DNA of 64,000 bases from assembly GCA_942159475.1 (NCBI GenBank), contig OW804094.1, positions 54,494,966 through 54,558,965 on the forward strand. Reading direction: 5' to 3'. The position numbers and the translations under genes were made by a program. Below, piece after piece: positions 18,942 to 30,726 of the stretch. The stretch comes from Sthenelais limicola. Its lineage: Eukaryota > Annelida > Polychaeta > Phyllodocida > Sigalionidae. The notes beneath the pieces are model-generated. The model saw only the letters and a program-made list of their open reading frames with translations, was not told the origin of the DNA and made no database searches. Position 1 is the stretch's first letter, and every line of letters starts with the position of its first letter.

Positions 18942-19480
18942 GTGAGGATGATATACTTGAAAAGTCCTGTTTTTAAATATTTAGGAGTTTCAATCGATGA
19001 TCTGTTAACTATGAACATCCAGGCAGGAGATATGACCAAAAGAGCTAATTGTGCACTGTCAGGTATTACAAGGAGAAGGAAATACTTAGATGGTAATCTG
19101 TGCTGGTTGCTCAGCAAAACGTATGTATTGCCCCTACTTGAATATGCAAGTCCTTGCATTATGAATAGTAATTTAGGCAGTTTGAATAAGTTACAAAGAA
19201 TATGTTACAGAGCCTTGAGATTAGCGTACGGCTGGCATCACACAACAAAAAAGAACCTCTTGTATTAGGTAAAATTCTACCTTTGAAAGATAGAAGGGAA
19301 ATAACTTTCCTCAAAACCCTATATAGAAAAAAGGCGGCTTATGTTGATGATTCTCCGAAAGAGAGACAATTGAGAAGAAAAGGAGGAATGATTTTTAAAT
19401 CGGTTAGACCCAGATCTGAAAGAATGCGTAAGAGCGCCTTCTATAGAGTAGTACCCTGTGGAATAATCTATCGGAATTGA
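18942..19480 (+). pseudogene. LINE RT C-terminal region
   Basis: Reads VFKYLGVSIDDLLTMNIQAG, LLSKTYVLPLLEYASP and NKLQRICYRALRLAYG: the thumb and post-RT region typical of CR1/Jockey-like LINEs. It is split over two frames. Confidence 0.65.
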
Positions 19481-19933
19481 TAAGAAATAGTGACAATTTA
19501 GATTCTTTCGCTTTTCATTTGAAGGAAATTAATGTATTGAAAAAAACGTACATGAAATGGAAGAGGTCTGAACGTATTCATCTCTGAGAGATGGAAAGTT
19601 CCTTTTACTATTCTCCACCGTTTTTAAAATTACCAAAGTCCTTGTAAGGGCTAGGCGATTATGTGCCAAATAAAAAAGAAATAATGTATAAGAAATATCT
19701 GGACGTATTGACGAAATATAAGAGAGTATCTGTTGTATTAGAAGAGCAGAAGTGGTAAATACCAATGTGTAAGTAGGAGATGGAGTTAAATATGTATAAT
19801 GAAGCTTTTTGCATAATTGTCGATTTCGGTACCTTAATAGTATTTAATATGAATGTATAGAAGGCAACGCAGGAATATATCCACAGCGTGGGTACGCGTC
19901 TTTTTCTAATGATGTATTGTAAATGTTTGGCCT

Positions 19934-19940
<7 letters not shown>

Positions 19941-19967
<27 letters not shown>
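19941..19967 (+). other. LINE poly(A) tail
   Basis: An uninterrupted run of 27 A follows the LINE 3' region. Confidence 0.8.
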
Positions 19968-22801
19968 GTATGTGGACGTACATAAAAGCATGTGGACGTA
20001 CATGCAACGTTTAACATGGTAGGCTATAGATGTAGGCGGCTCTAGTTATGACGTCACAATGTATAAGGGATCCAGATCATGGATGATGCAATGACTAACG
20101 TATTACCAACGTAATTATATATGTGAAGATTTAATCAAACCGTTATCCCTTATATTATCATACATAATTCATATTCATAAGTCCTATTTAATACTGTTTT
20201 GCCTTGTCCTATATGATGTTACAAGGCTGGATATGACTATGCATGCGTGATTTCCTCTTTGTATGCTCTGAGTGTTTATAGTATTGGCGGTATGGTGGAA
20301 GCGGGGCAGGCATTGGATCTATGGGGGAATTTCAATGCAGTGCTGCTTGCCTCCTGGATTTCCTACTCCTCCTGCATAGCCGCCATTTTGACTCATGATT
20401 CGGATGGAATTATGGGACTAATGATACAGTTTAAAATCTTTAGAAAACCTGTTATGTTCAGCATGGACTATTTATCTGCATGTGCTCTAATGTCAATATG
20501 TTATACATGTTTCCATAACACAAGTCTTCATCTTTCCCGTCATGCATCTGGTTTTTATAGATCAATTACACAAGCTATGATGTTGGTGACAGAATTATTG
20601 CATTGAATTTTCGATAAAAATGATGCTAAAATTTGTATGTCAGATTTCAACAAAATTCATCCTAGGATGCACTGTATTTGACATGCGCAGTGAGAGATGC
20701 AAATCCCCTATAGGGGAGTTTGCTTTGGGTCAAGGATCAGAAATGACAAATAGGAGAGTGTAGCTATGTTGTGGGCTTGATATTTGGTGGTGAGTGAGAA
20801 GTTATTAAGGGGATATTGGTCATCGTAATACATTAATATAATATGTCAGTTGTAGCAACAACTAAACTAATTCACCTAAACAAATCCACCTAGCCAACCA
20901 TACTTTTTATTCTTATCTTTAATTTTACCTTTCTCACCTTACCTGATCTAATGTTTGTTTAACTTAACTTGATCTCGAGTAGTTGTGTTACATTAAGCGT
21001 AGTCTAGCTAGACACAGCAGTGGGCGGAAAACCATGGTTTGTCTGATTTGGATTATTACCCGTGAGCCCATTATCCTCATGCGTACATGACATCCATTGT
21101 TCATAACATTATGTGTACACTGTGCATGCCCGTTTTTTTTAGGGAAGATTGGCTGTATAAAAATTCTAAATAAAAAAAAATCACCCGCTCTCATAACTTG
21201 GAATCACCTTTCTCGTCCTTTGCTTTTTTCTCTTCTGCATTTCCTTTGTATTTCAAATTCCCTTAGAAAACCATTTTGTGAGTTATATCATTTACACAAA
21301 GACCAGAAAATAGGTAACCCTTGTGTCTTTGTATGTGATCTCAATAATACAAAAAATACAGGTGGAGTATGGTCTGTAGTGCAAAGATTTGGTCATAAAT
21401 TTAAAGAACGGCCTGGAAGACCTAACGGCCTGGAAGACGTATTTAATTGTTATACAAATACGTGCCATCCTTCCAGGATGTTTTCAGAAGTCACCTAAAT
21501 TAAAACTAAATCTTTACTCATTACAACTTTTAATATGTACGGTAACTGTCACTTTAAATAATAAAAATTAGATGTAAACATAAACTTCTATCTCATCCAA
21601 TCCTAACGCGGGCTTCATTTCTCAACAGGCAACAGTGTAATATAGATACGGAGTTATGCGCTTTAAGCTTGATACATAGCATTATTATACATAAACAATG
21701 GTCGCCATATTGAATTTCCCTATACCCGATCCCTACTAAACTTGATATAATATGAAGTCATTATGAGTATTCCTCCCCAGTAACCGAACAGAGAGTGAGT
21801 GTGGGAAATTGAATGTTTATTTACCCAACAGGTGATGATGTAGTGGCTGATACAGGTAATAACAATCAATAGGTTTAATTAATGTGAATGTTAATTACAG
21901 GAGTAATTAAATTAATAATCACATATATATATAGGTAATTAATTAAAGGTTATTAATAATAAATGGGCCCCCTGGCTCGCATGATGAGAAGGAGTGGGAG
22001 GGTGGGTCGAAGAAGAAGAGGGGAGAGGGGTTGTGAAGGAGTGGAGGCTGGAGGAGAAGTGAGTGGGGGACGCGCTGGGTGAGGCGCGGGAGAAGGGTAT
22101 AGGAGTTATGTGTAGAGGGCAGCATGGGACATCACTCTGCCGGGGAGGCACACAATGCCGGGCAATTACATATATAAGTAATTACCATATAATTACAATT
22201 TATTATTTTAACATGGTTCCAGGGTGAGTACTGAGGCACATCAAATATCGGACAGGCATGCGATCAGCTCATATATCAAAAGTGCAACGGGGTGATACTT
22301 GACATTAATCTAACGAAAATTTGACATTAATCTAACGAAAATTTGTGATGACTTTTATAATTGTTTGTTATGATTACTGTCCTTAAATACTGTATCTTAT
22401 TTCTTGTGCTCTTGCTGTTTTTTGTACTTCCTCCGCGGCAAGTTGTCCATTTGTTCATTGATTGATTTGCTGCATTATTTTGTCATGTTTTATTAGTCGT
22501 AGTTTCTTTGTCATGTATCATTAGTAGTACTTTCTCACTTGCTATGTCACCTTAATGAGTTGTCAACTTAGCTCTCAACTCAGATGTGATTAAGCTTGCT
22601 TATATAGAAGTATTACTCAGTGTCCATCTTAACAGGACCGACACACATAACGATAGAAAAGTGTAAAAACCCACTTTTATTTTATGATATTTTGTATTGG
22701 ACATTAATACTCGATGTAGTTTTCAGGAAGCAAACAACCAAGTCTAAGGTTAACGAAGAAGGCATGGGCTGAAAGAGATAAGTTCATAACCTTTTGTCCA
22801 T
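19968..22801. other. Intergenic A+T-rich region, no supported gene
   Basis: It holds a repeated GTATGTGGACGTACAT pair just after the poly(A), a direct repeat GGCCTGGAAGACCTAACGGC near 21411, a purine-rich patch at 22000-22100, and a 22 bp tandem duplication (GACATTAATCTAACGAAAAT..) at 22301-22344. The open frames at 20247-20606 and 21097-21498 show nothing recognisable. Confidence 0.5.
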
Positions 22802-22882
22802 ATCAACTAGCTGGGGAGATGAAACACGAGATGACAAGTAAATAGTATTGCAGCTGTGGGCCACGGAATTTATATATCCGCC
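22802..22882 (-). repeat. Ngaro terminal repeat B2
   Basis: Shares ATCAACTAGCTGGGGAGATG and the following ~50 bases with B1 at 23053. Ends in TATATCCGCC. Confidence 0.85.
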
Positions 22883-22922
22883 CTTTATTACATAAAATTA
22901 CAAAAATCAAAATCGATCCTTC

Positions 22923-23051
22923 ACGTCTGACAGCTCGGGGAGAAGTGAATGCTCAGGTAGCTTCTGTCGCCTGCGTCCGCCGCTCTTTCAGTAGTGGACA
23001 CTAGGTGGCAGCTCCTCTCGCGTTGATATCCACAATGGGAACATTATATCA
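22923..23051 (-). repeat. Ngaro split direct repeat A2
   Basis: 129 bp, base-for-base the same as 26227-26355 by eye (starts ACGTCTGACAGCTCGGGG, ends ACATTATATCA). Confidence 0.92.
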
Positions 23052-23052
23052 C

Positions 23053-23139
23053 ATCAACTAGCTGGGGAGATGAAACACGAGATGACAAGTAAATAGTATT
23101 GCAGCTGTGGGCCACGGAATTTATAATATTATATCCGCC
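23053..23139 (-). repeat. Ngaro split direct repeat B1
   Basis: Directly adjoins A2 and matches B2 except for a 4-6 bp indel in the TTTATAATATTATATCC part. Confidence 0.85.
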
Positions 23140-23195
23140 AAACCCCCAAAAAAAGAAGAACATAGCAAGCAAAAATGGCAAATAAAGCAACGCAA

Positions 23196-24266
23196 TCAAA
23201 CATTTTGCAAATAACCACAAGACTGAGAATCTAAAGCACTCTTTCTGGGCAGAGGGGTAGACAAATAGTCCAAGGCAGACAGGGACGTCCAATCGCCCAT
23301 GGCCATAATGTCCAGCAGGGGGATCCCTAGGGAATGGAGGTGAGCCGCTCCCGCTCGCCTCAGGGAATGCGTTCCCAGTGAAGATTCATCCAGACCAATC
23401 GAGGACCCAGACGCCTTGACAAAGGCGAGTAGATCACTGTATAGCAAGGGTCGAAGACCGGTCTTTGAAGAGCCAATATAGAAGATAGGCCCCTTCGGAT
23501 CGCCAGGAACACTAGCAATATGCTCCAACACACGACTTGCAGCACAAAAGCATCTTGAAGCACAGAAGGATAAGGGAATGGACAATACCCTCTCCTTGAA
23601 TTGAATAGTCTTGGTCCGGTGTAGAGACAGCATGATGCCAGATGGAGTTGAAGCAATATCACACCGGCGCAGAACCTGGCCCCAATCATCCACTTTGTCA
23701 GGCACTACATTACACTTCCTCAGCAATGACCTGAAGCACAGAATTAAAGCAGACCACAACACAGTAGTATTGGGAGACGAAAAATCACAGTTCTTGTACA
23801 TTCTGAATAGATCAGATGGAGTTAATCCCAACTTGGCCACAACATGTTTTCCCTTGTCTCTGGCGACGCCCTGAAGAGCAAGTTTAACCAGGAAACAGTC
23901 TCTAAAATCAGCAGGGTGATTCAGGAACTTGTGCATGGCGATAATTGCAGAAACATAATTGTTAATAGTTCCATACGTGCAACTCATTGACAGGTAAGCA
24001 ATAAATCTAGCAATAGTGTAGTTGTCGGCAGGTACAGGCGGCAAGCCATATGAATGACAAAAGTTGATGAATTTGCGCCATTGAGAAGCCCTTGTCTTCT
24101 GCGTCGAAGTAGCCCAGGCGTGATTTATATAGAAAGCCAACCTGCTATCTATCTCCCCCATGGAAACCAGCCGCACTGCAACATAAACCAGAGGCTTGAT
24201 TAGAGATGTCATCCTGCATCTTCCAACGGGAGAGTCTGTCAGCCAACACATTCTCAACACCAGCAA
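23196..24266 (-). CDS. Tyrosine recombinase of the Ngaro element
   Basis: A 356-codon frame that overlaps the RT ORF end by ~120 nt. Core-binding region near residues 55-115 (TQKTRASQWRKFINFCHSYG). Catalytic domain: Arg near LCFRSLLRKC, then HSLR (H300, R303), W326 in MGDWTS and nucleophile Y334 in SALDYLSTP. These are the R-H-R-(H/W)-Y residues of phage-type recombinases, which integrate the circular cDNA. All are present and the frame is intact, so it may be functional. The first ~45 residues before the core-binding region are dubious; translation may start later or by re-initiation. Confidence 0.88.
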   Translation of the reverse strand: MLVLRMCWLTDSPVGRCRMTSLIKPLVYVAVRLVSMGEIDSRLAFYINHAWATSTQKTRASQWRKFINFCHSYGLPPVPADNYTIARFIAYLSMSCTYGTINNYVSAIIAMHKFLNHPADFRDCFLVKLALQGVARDKGKHVVAKLGLTPSDLFRMYKNCDFSSPNTTVLWSALILCFRSLLRKCNVVPDKVDDWGQVLRRCDIASTPSGIMLSLHRTKTIQFKERVLSIPLSFCASRCFCAASRVLEHIASVPGDPKGPIFYIGSSKTGLRPLLYSDLLAFVKASGSSIGLDESSLGTHSLRRAGAAHLHSLGIPLLDIMAMGDWTSLSALDYLSTPLPRKSALDSQSCGYLQNV

Positions 24267-26217
24267 TGTGACGCGCTGTTAGATGAACATTATACACAGC
24301 GCACACCCAGAAGATATCTCTTATAAAGCTCATACAAGTAGTATTGGCTGAAACACCTTTATTAATAAGCTGGCGCACTTGTAGATTATCTGTATAGACC
24401 ACCAGGTGGCGGTTCCTGTAATTAGGAGCAAAGCGGATAACTCCCAGCCACACTGGAATTACTTCCAACGCATTTATATGAGAGTCAAAGTCATCTGGGA
24501 AATTGAAGTTGTACCAGTGCTCATGAGAAGAATCAAGGAGATCAGCTCCAAGGGGGGTATCTACTGAATTGAAGAATCCTGCCTTCCAATCATGACCCAT
24601 CCATAGGCCATAACCTACTGAAGATGAATCAGAGAAAAAAGACGGACCACTACCGTAGTTATATTTGATCATATGGTTCCCTCCGTTGAATACCTGTAGA
24701 TAACTTCTCCACCAGTCGAGGTCCTTGACAAACTCAGAAGTAAGATGGATTCTCACATTACCATCCACAGGCAGGCCCTTCAGTAAGTCTATAACACGTC
24801 TACTAAAGGTTCTGCCCCCTTTCACGACTTTGCTAGCATTAGAGAGAGTCCCACATAACTTCTGGATCTGGCGTTTAGAAGCTCTTGATTTATTCTCGAA
24901 AAATTTCAACTCTGAATGTAAGCGTTTCACCTTTTCATCGGGCAGAGATGCAGTCATATCATTGGTGTTGAGAATAATACCGAGATACTTAGTCACTTGA
25001 CTGGGCGCTGTGCATTTTTTCCAAGAAACAGCAAAACCCAATGAGCCGAGAATTTGGAATAATAATGCTTGCCCTCGGGCACATTCCTCCCTGGTTTCAG
25101 ACAAAATTATGTAATCATCTAGGTATGAAATGCAGTCTTTGAAACCCCTTCTATGCATACAGCGAACTACAAAGTTACTTAGTTGTTGGAATATATACGG
25201 GGCGCAACGCAACCCAAAACATAAGCGGGTGTCCAGCAAATACCTTTCCTCACCATCCAAAGACCATCTTAGTCCCTGATATTTCCAGTGCGAAGGGTGG
25301 ACCACCACCGTGCGGTAAGCGGCAGATATGTCTACTGTCGCCATGAAGGAGCCGGGGGAAAGTTTATTAATAACCTGGTCAATCGTCGAGAATGAGAAGT
25401 CTTTGAAAGTCGTGGTCATATAATTGTTGATCGAGGAGCCGATAGGACGACGACAATCAGTTATGGGTCTCCATGAACCATCTGACTTCCCCACCGCCCC
25501 AATAGAGTGAATACAATGTGGCTTGTTCTCAGTAATAACAAATTTACCCTGATCTAATTCAGTGCGGAATAAATCAGAAATAAAACTGTGAGCCGGTCCA
25601 GTGGTAACAGATAAATAATTGCGTCGATCATAAGATGGTACATAACCTTCATCCACAATTAGAAAACCATTTTCTATACCATAGGATAAGTATTCTTTCA
25701 GTATTAGGTCATTTTCATAAGAGAGCTCGTGCCGCCAAGCGTAGACGTTCCAAGCACACCGCAAACCTCCAATAACATGATCATATATTCTGTCGGTACA
25801 AATAGGCAAATCAATACATAATTCAACAGGTTCATACACATTGTAGCGGTCAAATCCAGCCATACAATCAAATATAACATCAGGGCCTTTGCCCATAATG
25901 GAATCAGCACAATAATCTTTATGATAGTCATGATACACTTCCAAGTCAGGATGGGCCGCGAAACCAATGGCGTCAGCATCGAACACATACGGTACCTCAT
26001 CATTTTGTACAAAATCAGCAAAATCACTACAAACAAGAGGATCTGGAGCACTGAAATTACACAAAGCATCAGAAAACGCAATATCATGGCAATCATCATT
26101 ATAATACAACAATGCATTCGGCTTTTCAACAGATACAGGGGGAAATTCACATGCAAAGTTACTAGAACCACGCTCAAGGCATTGGCTGACGCCATGACAC
26201 TTCTCAGGACCCCCCAT
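24145..26217 (-). CDS. Ngaro reverse transcriptase / RNase H polyprotein
   Basis: A 690-codon frame. Residues 1-200 are acidic with no known domain. RT spans ~225-430: KSDGSWRPITDCRRP, MATVDISAAYRTVVV, RLCFGLRCAPYIF and the catalytic CISYLDDYIIL (365-368). RNase H lies at ~520-665, with D in FFSDSSSVGYGLWMG, E in HINALEVIPVWLG and D in LVVYTDNLQVRQL. No methyltransferase domain follows, which fits Ngaro rather than DIRS1. The frame has no internal stop. ATG 26217 is chosen as the first in-frame Met after A1. Confidence 0.9.
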   Translation of the reverse strand: MGGPEKCHGVSQCLERGSSNFACEFPPVSVEKPNALLYYNDDCHDIAFSDALCNFSAPDPLVCSDFADFVQNDEVPYVFDADAIGFAAHPDLEVYHDYHKDYCADSIMGKGPDVIFDCMAGFDRYNVYEPVELCIDLPICTDRIYDHVIGGLRCAWNVYAWRHELSYENDLILKEYLSYGIENGFLIVDEGYVPSYDRRNYLSVTTGPAHSFISDLFRTELDQGKFVITENKPHCIHSIGAVGKSDGSWRPITDCRRPIGSSINNYMTTTFKDFSFSTIDQVINKLSPGSFMATVDISAAYRTVVVHPSHWKYQGLRWSLDGEERYLLDTRLCFGLRCAPYIFQQLSNFVVRCMHRRGFKDCISYLDDYIILSETREECARGQALLFQILGSLGFAVSWKKCTAPSQVTKYLGIILNTNDMTASLPDEKVKRLHSELKFFENKSRASKRQIQKLCGTLSNASKVVKGGRTFSRRVIDLLKGLPVDGNVRIHLTSEFVKDLDWWRSYLQVFNGGNHMIKYNYGSGPSFFSDSSSVGYGLWMGHDWKAGFFNSVDTPLGADLLDSSHEHWYNFNFPDDFDSHINALEVIPVWLGVIRFAPNYRNRHLVVYTDNLQVRQLINKGVSANTTCMSFIRDIFWVCAVYNVHLTARHIAGVENVLADRLSRWKMQDDISNQASGLCCSAAGFHGGDR

Positions 26218-26226
26218 AACATCAAG

Positions 26227-26355
26227 ACGTCTGACAGCTCGGGGAGAAGTGAATGCTCAGGTAGCTTCTGTCGCCTGCGTCCGCCGCTCTTTCAGTAGTG
26301 GACACTAGGTGGCAGCTCCTCTCGCGTTGATATCCACAATGGGAACATTATATCA
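26227..26355 (-). repeat. Ngaro split direct repeat A1 (5' end of element)
   Basis: Identical partner of 22923-23051; forms the element's 5' boundary, with TGTACACTC of the flank beginning at 26356. Confidence 0.92.
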
Positions 26356-26384
26356 TGTACACTCTCTTGGAAATAAAGAATTGG

Positions 26385-26428
26385 TTGAATTGAATTGAAT
26401 TGAATTGAATTGAATTGAATTGAATTGA
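26385..26428. repeat. (TTGAA)n pentanucleotide microsatellite
   Basis: About nine TTGAA units preceded by AATAAAGAATTGG. This resembles the repeated 3' tail of a LINE, so the Ngaro flank is probably a LINE 3' end. Confidence 0.8.
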
Positions 26429-26940
26429 AATGTTTGTGCGTAGGACTTGGCCAGTTAGTACGACAGACAATGAGCAACATCTTGTGATCTTTTTCTTAAA
26501 TTGGAATTCGTAATGGGCTATCTGTAAGAGCACGGCATGGGTGATAGTTTCTTAATGTCATGTTTTTTTTATTTCCATTTACTTTAACATTGTCCTAGGA
26601 AACCGATGTGTTCTGGTCGCAGAAATCTTCTATGTGAATCAGACCCTGTTTCACTACTATTTTATTCTGGTAGAGTTCTATATTTTATGAATTACATTAT
26701 ATAACTTATATTATATAATTGTAGCTGCTCAATTATACTCTTCAAGAGTTGCAAGTATGGTTTAGTTAAGAAGCATCATATAGCCCTTAAGGTCCTCTTT
26801 TTGTATTAAAGGTAACATTTATTCTCTATTTATGTAAACTCAGGCTATACGGAGAAAATCTTTTGGATAGTATAATATCTACGATGAAATGAATAATCTC
26901 TGTTGTTTTCTGTAAGGTTGCAGTTTATTTTGCAAAAAAG

Positions 26941-27000
26941 GTAGGGCAATTCCTACGCGTTTTGACCGTGCAGATCGGTCTTAATCAGGGGAAGGACATG
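26941..27000. repeat. Penelope-like terminal motif
   Basis: CAATTCCTACGCGTTTTGAC followed by CGGTCTTAATCAGGGG resembles the conserved 'CTACGCGTTT..CATCAGGG' sequence in the terminal repeats of Penelope-like elements. No coding part is adjacent. Confidence 0.4.
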
Positions 27001-30000
27001 GTTCTTGGTGATTGTTTATTTGCTCTATACTGAGAAAATCGCATCTTTGAAAAATGTATCTGTAACCCGAATAAAGAAATTGAACATCTAAATCTAAATA
27101 TGAACGAAAGAAATAAGCTCCAAGAACTGCAAAATAGGACCCTCAGGGTGGCTTTGAATTATAATTACGTGGTGCCTAATATAGAACTGAACAGAGACTA
27201 AAACAATGACTACTGACACAAGAACAAGGTTTAATATTTGCAAATTAGTTGTTTGCTTAAAGTAATTATTCTGCAATAACATTGCGTCCTAGCGGACGCT
27301 ATTCTCAGTCATTACATCAATTCTCAAGGAAATATTGATAAAAGAAACGGTTCATCAAGTTCCTTATACATCTATATATATATAATCAGAAAAGGGGAAA
27401 ATCAGAAAAAACTCTAGATAGTCCAAATAGTTTGACTTTAACATCATTCTTTTTGCTTAATATGATACAACGTGTATCCTATAAGAATGCGTTTTTGGAC
27501 CGAGTTAATCCATAACAATGTTCTGGCTTTTGATGAACAATTGAAAGGTCAAACTTATAACTTGTCCCCCCCCCCACACACACACTTCAAATTAGCTTCC
27601 GACAGCCTGTCTGCTGTTTGCTGAAAATTTCTCCAGACCATTTGGAATCGTGGACATTATTAATACCTCTCGTCTATTATCATTTATAAGAATAGATCGC
27701 AATACTAGTTTGTTTGAGCAGAGCTATCCCCTTTCCAAATTGGAAAATTTACAATAAACTTATTTAAACTCAGGCATTATTCTTATACATATCTCTGCAA
27801 TCCTCTCTACTAAATTACCACTTTCCAGCTCTCTCACTCTGGCTGACAGATCTTCTATTATTTGCTTAGAACTTTAGATCTTTTAGATTTTCTCGGCCGC
27901 AGAATTCTCAATAGTTTTCATGTCGTCGGCATACATAAGCTTTCAGCTTTGCCTCAAACTTATCCTTCTCCATTATAATTTAGATCTTATTTCTCTTGAA
28001 ACAAATGACTATATTCACCCGGTATATTATCTTATTTGTTACTAGCAAAGTATCCGTCCTCCGGACGGTCACCCTCTCTCCCCACACTCAGGAGGAGGAG
28101 GAGGAGGAGGAGGGGGAGGAGGTGGAGGGGAGGAGGAGGACACACCCCTACACACATATTTCTCTCTCCCCCTCCTCTCTCTCTCTCTCTGCTACTGTCA
28201 TGTGTGGGTGAGTGAGAGTGAGTGAATCTGTGTGCATGTGTATGTCCATGCACTGCTGATACCTACCCAGTCACCCTGAGGAGTGAGTGAGGAGCTGAGG
28301 AGTCACCCCTACAAGTCAGTGATGGGTGCTATCAGTGTAATCCCCTTCCCACTTCCCCTAGCTCCCCAGGAGCTAGCAGGATGTAACTTGCAAGGGGAAC
28401 CACTCCCAAACACAGAGATATAAATATCAATGTATTTACTATTTTGTATTTCTACCTCATAGATCCTACCTAAAAAGACTACTTGATTGGAAAAGATTAG
28501 CTGTGAGATGGGGAGCTCTAAAATGAAAGTCAGTTCAAGAAAGTTTTATAGGGAGACACCAACTTATAGGCAATGTGTGAAGTATAAAGCCCTGCCACAA
28601 AACTAATTGATTGTAATCCGGATATGTTCATATAATTTGATTGTAAATGCAAATACCCGACTACAGATCGATACAGATACATTTGATTATACTTTAAAAG
28701 AAATTATTTATACAGAATTCAAAACATTTATTGTTAGGGGGTATAATTAACTAAATATGCGAGTGCTCCCCCTCTTCAAGAGCATAAGTCTCCCATACAC
28801 AGTATCATGAAGGGGTGAAGGGGTAATGACCACTGACCATTCAGCAGGATGTAATGAGACAGCATGGTCACATTGGAGGATTAGGTGCTTATTTCTTCAG
28901 GAATTGGTAAGGGAAACTTGCTAACAAACATTTAAGTGCCTGTTTATTTGTAATTGTGATCCATTTTTAAATCATATATGTATATATATATACATTTTGA
29001 AATGTGACCTTCTGTCATATTAATGGATTTTGGCCATTTTTTTCCGTTATCATCACCATCCTCTATCAAGAGAGGGCTCAGTCTAGGCTCAGAGTTGAGA
29101 GAGTCCCTCCAAACTGTGGGAAATCCTCTTGCTCCAAACCGCCAAAAGTCATTATAACCCTATTAACATGGCTAAATGCCACTATAATCCCATTAAGATG
29201 CCTACTATAGGACAAGAAAAGCTATTAGCGCAGTAGGCGTCCTATCACTGACATACCATTCATATCTGAGATGAGCTATCATGGGGCTATTCAAAGTTTG
29301 TTTCCACTCCATATTAAATTTCTTGATTAATAAACTTTGATCATTTTATATGTTGGGGGATAGATGTTGGATTACTGCTATTCATTTGTTTCTTCTATGA
29401 CTTCTCCAGAATTACCTGGAATATTTTATTCAGATTTGCTCCAATTGTCATGCAATTAAAAATACATTAAAACCATTTTTTCCAGGGAATTCCTTGCTGT
29501 ATAGGTATGGCTTTCTTTGAAAAATATTTTGGAAAATAATCTGTTTTGGAACATCCAGTACATGGAACCTTAATAAAATATCATTCATTTTTTATATTTC
29601 TTCGTGAACATTCACAGGCAACTGACAAATCTCAATATAGAATATATAAAATTGTTCATTTATGTTAATTAGTACCAAAGTTACATAGAGTTATTGTCTG
29701 AGCAGCCATCTTCAACCCCATCTTGAATTTCAGTATGATAAAATAATTTTAAAAATTCCAAACATTGATTGTTGAATTTTGCTCATTGAATGCTTCCCCA
29801 AAATGTAAGTTTTCCTATTTTATCAAGAATTCTACATGGAGGCCATTTTGTAGCCTACTGTACAGGGAAATTAGCAAATGTGTTAACATTAATATAAACC
29901 ACAATATATATCACTTTAATGTGAACAGATGTTAATATGAATATTTACAATGATTTTACCCTGCCCACGTTCATGCATTATTTAGAATTAATTATCATAT

Positions 30001-30365
30001 ACTAATTAGAATTAATTATCATAGAAAGCATATCTTTATTATCATTATTAGTAGTAATTAGTAACACCATACCATAATAATCATAATCAGTATTACTATC
30101 ATGGCCAATATATATGTCATGTACTATTTTAAGTCAGAAATAATCAATTCGGATTTGTTTTATATCAATACCAGAATAGTGTTAGCCAGCATTTAATCAA
30201 ATTCAATATGTTGCCTGTCTAGTCCCTCATAGAGAGCCTCACGCTCCAAACATGTGTTAGTGGTTAAGAGCTGGCGAGGCACCGGCCGCTCTATGGTCCC
30301 TTCTTATCACAGACCAATTTAACCCCCAAATTTGGTTGCTAAAACGCGGTAGAAGGCTGGAGTGC
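27001..30365. other. A+T-rich intergenic region with simple repeats, no gene
   Basis: Contains a C/CA run near 27567-27588, a GGA-rich tract at 28089-28141 followed by a CT run, TATATA tracts, and a dispersed segment at 29066-29280 similar to 47735-47830 and 48290-48350 (TTGAGAGAGTCCCT.. then ..ACATACCATTC). Open frames are short and unconvincing. Confidence 0.5.
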
Positions 30366-30658
30366 AGTTCCGTCAGGGGGCGACATTCACCACCGTGCAG
30401 ACACCCTCCGATGGACGGTAGGCGGAGGATACTACTACCTCCGCAAGGGGATCCAGGCTTCGCTTAACACTACGGACTCGAGCCGCGCCGCGGACCGAGA
30501 TACTTCTGTTGTTCAAATTAAGCACCCTTGCTTAAGTGACAATACCTTTGTAACTGTACACCTTTGGGAAATAAACCAGGTTCAAACGAATCTCCTCGTA
30601 TTCGTGATTCTTTCCAGAATTTCGTAAACTCGTGCCCACGAATCTGCGGTTCACTACA
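30366..30658 (+). repeat. 5' LTR (missing its first ~120 bp)
   Basis: Matches 45240-45543 from CAGTTCCGTCAGGGGGCGAC to the terminal CACTACA. The first ~120 bp of the LTR are replaced by unrelated sequence, so the original TG start and target duplication are lost. Confidence 0.9.
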
Positions 30659-30676
30659 TTGGTCCCGTGAGCCTAG
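30659..30676 (+). other. Primer binding site
   Basis: TTGGTCCCGTGAGCCTAG follows the LTR end directly, the place where a tRNA 3' end would pair to prime minus-strand synthesis. The tRNA is not identified. Confidence 0.55.
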
Positions 30677-30726
30677 GGCCGAGTAGGGAAGTTCCCGAAA
30701 GGATCCCCGATGTTAAGAGTCAAACG

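Larger units (their letters stand above)
16820..19967 (+). mobile_element. Decayed non-LTR retrotransposon (LINE) with poly(A) tail
   Basis: Endonuclease, reverse transcriptase and C-terminal fragments occur in order on the plus strand, broken by frameshifts, stops and fold-back insertions, and end in a pure A tract at 19941-19967. It probably belongs to the Jockey/I/CR1 side of LINEs; the exact clade is not assigned. Confidence 0.75.
22802..26355 (-). mobile_element. Ngaro-type tyrosine-recombinase retrotransposon
   Basis: On the minus strand the order is A1 (26355-26227), RT/RNase H ORF, recombinase ORF, B1 (23139-23053), A2 (23051-22923), B2 (22882-22802). A1 and A2 look identical over 129 bp; B1 and B2 match over ~72 bp, then differ by a small indel. 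This A1...B1-A2-B2 'split direct repeat' layout is diagnostic of Ngaro/VIPER-type YR elements, which integrate through a circular intermediate without target duplication. A separate gag ORF is absent: only ~10 bp separates A1 from the RT ORF, so an internal deletion may have removed it. Identical A repeats suggest a young insertion. Confidence 0.88.

Noticed and set aside
20247..20606. 119-codon membrane-like ORF
   Set aside because: No family signal, A+T-rich intergenic setting and no promoter or splice support.
22923..26355. Pair of 129 bp repeats as LTRs of a standard LTR retrotransposon
   Set aside because: The extra B1/B2 repeats and the tyrosine recombinase, with no integrase, show split direct repeats of the Ngaro type.
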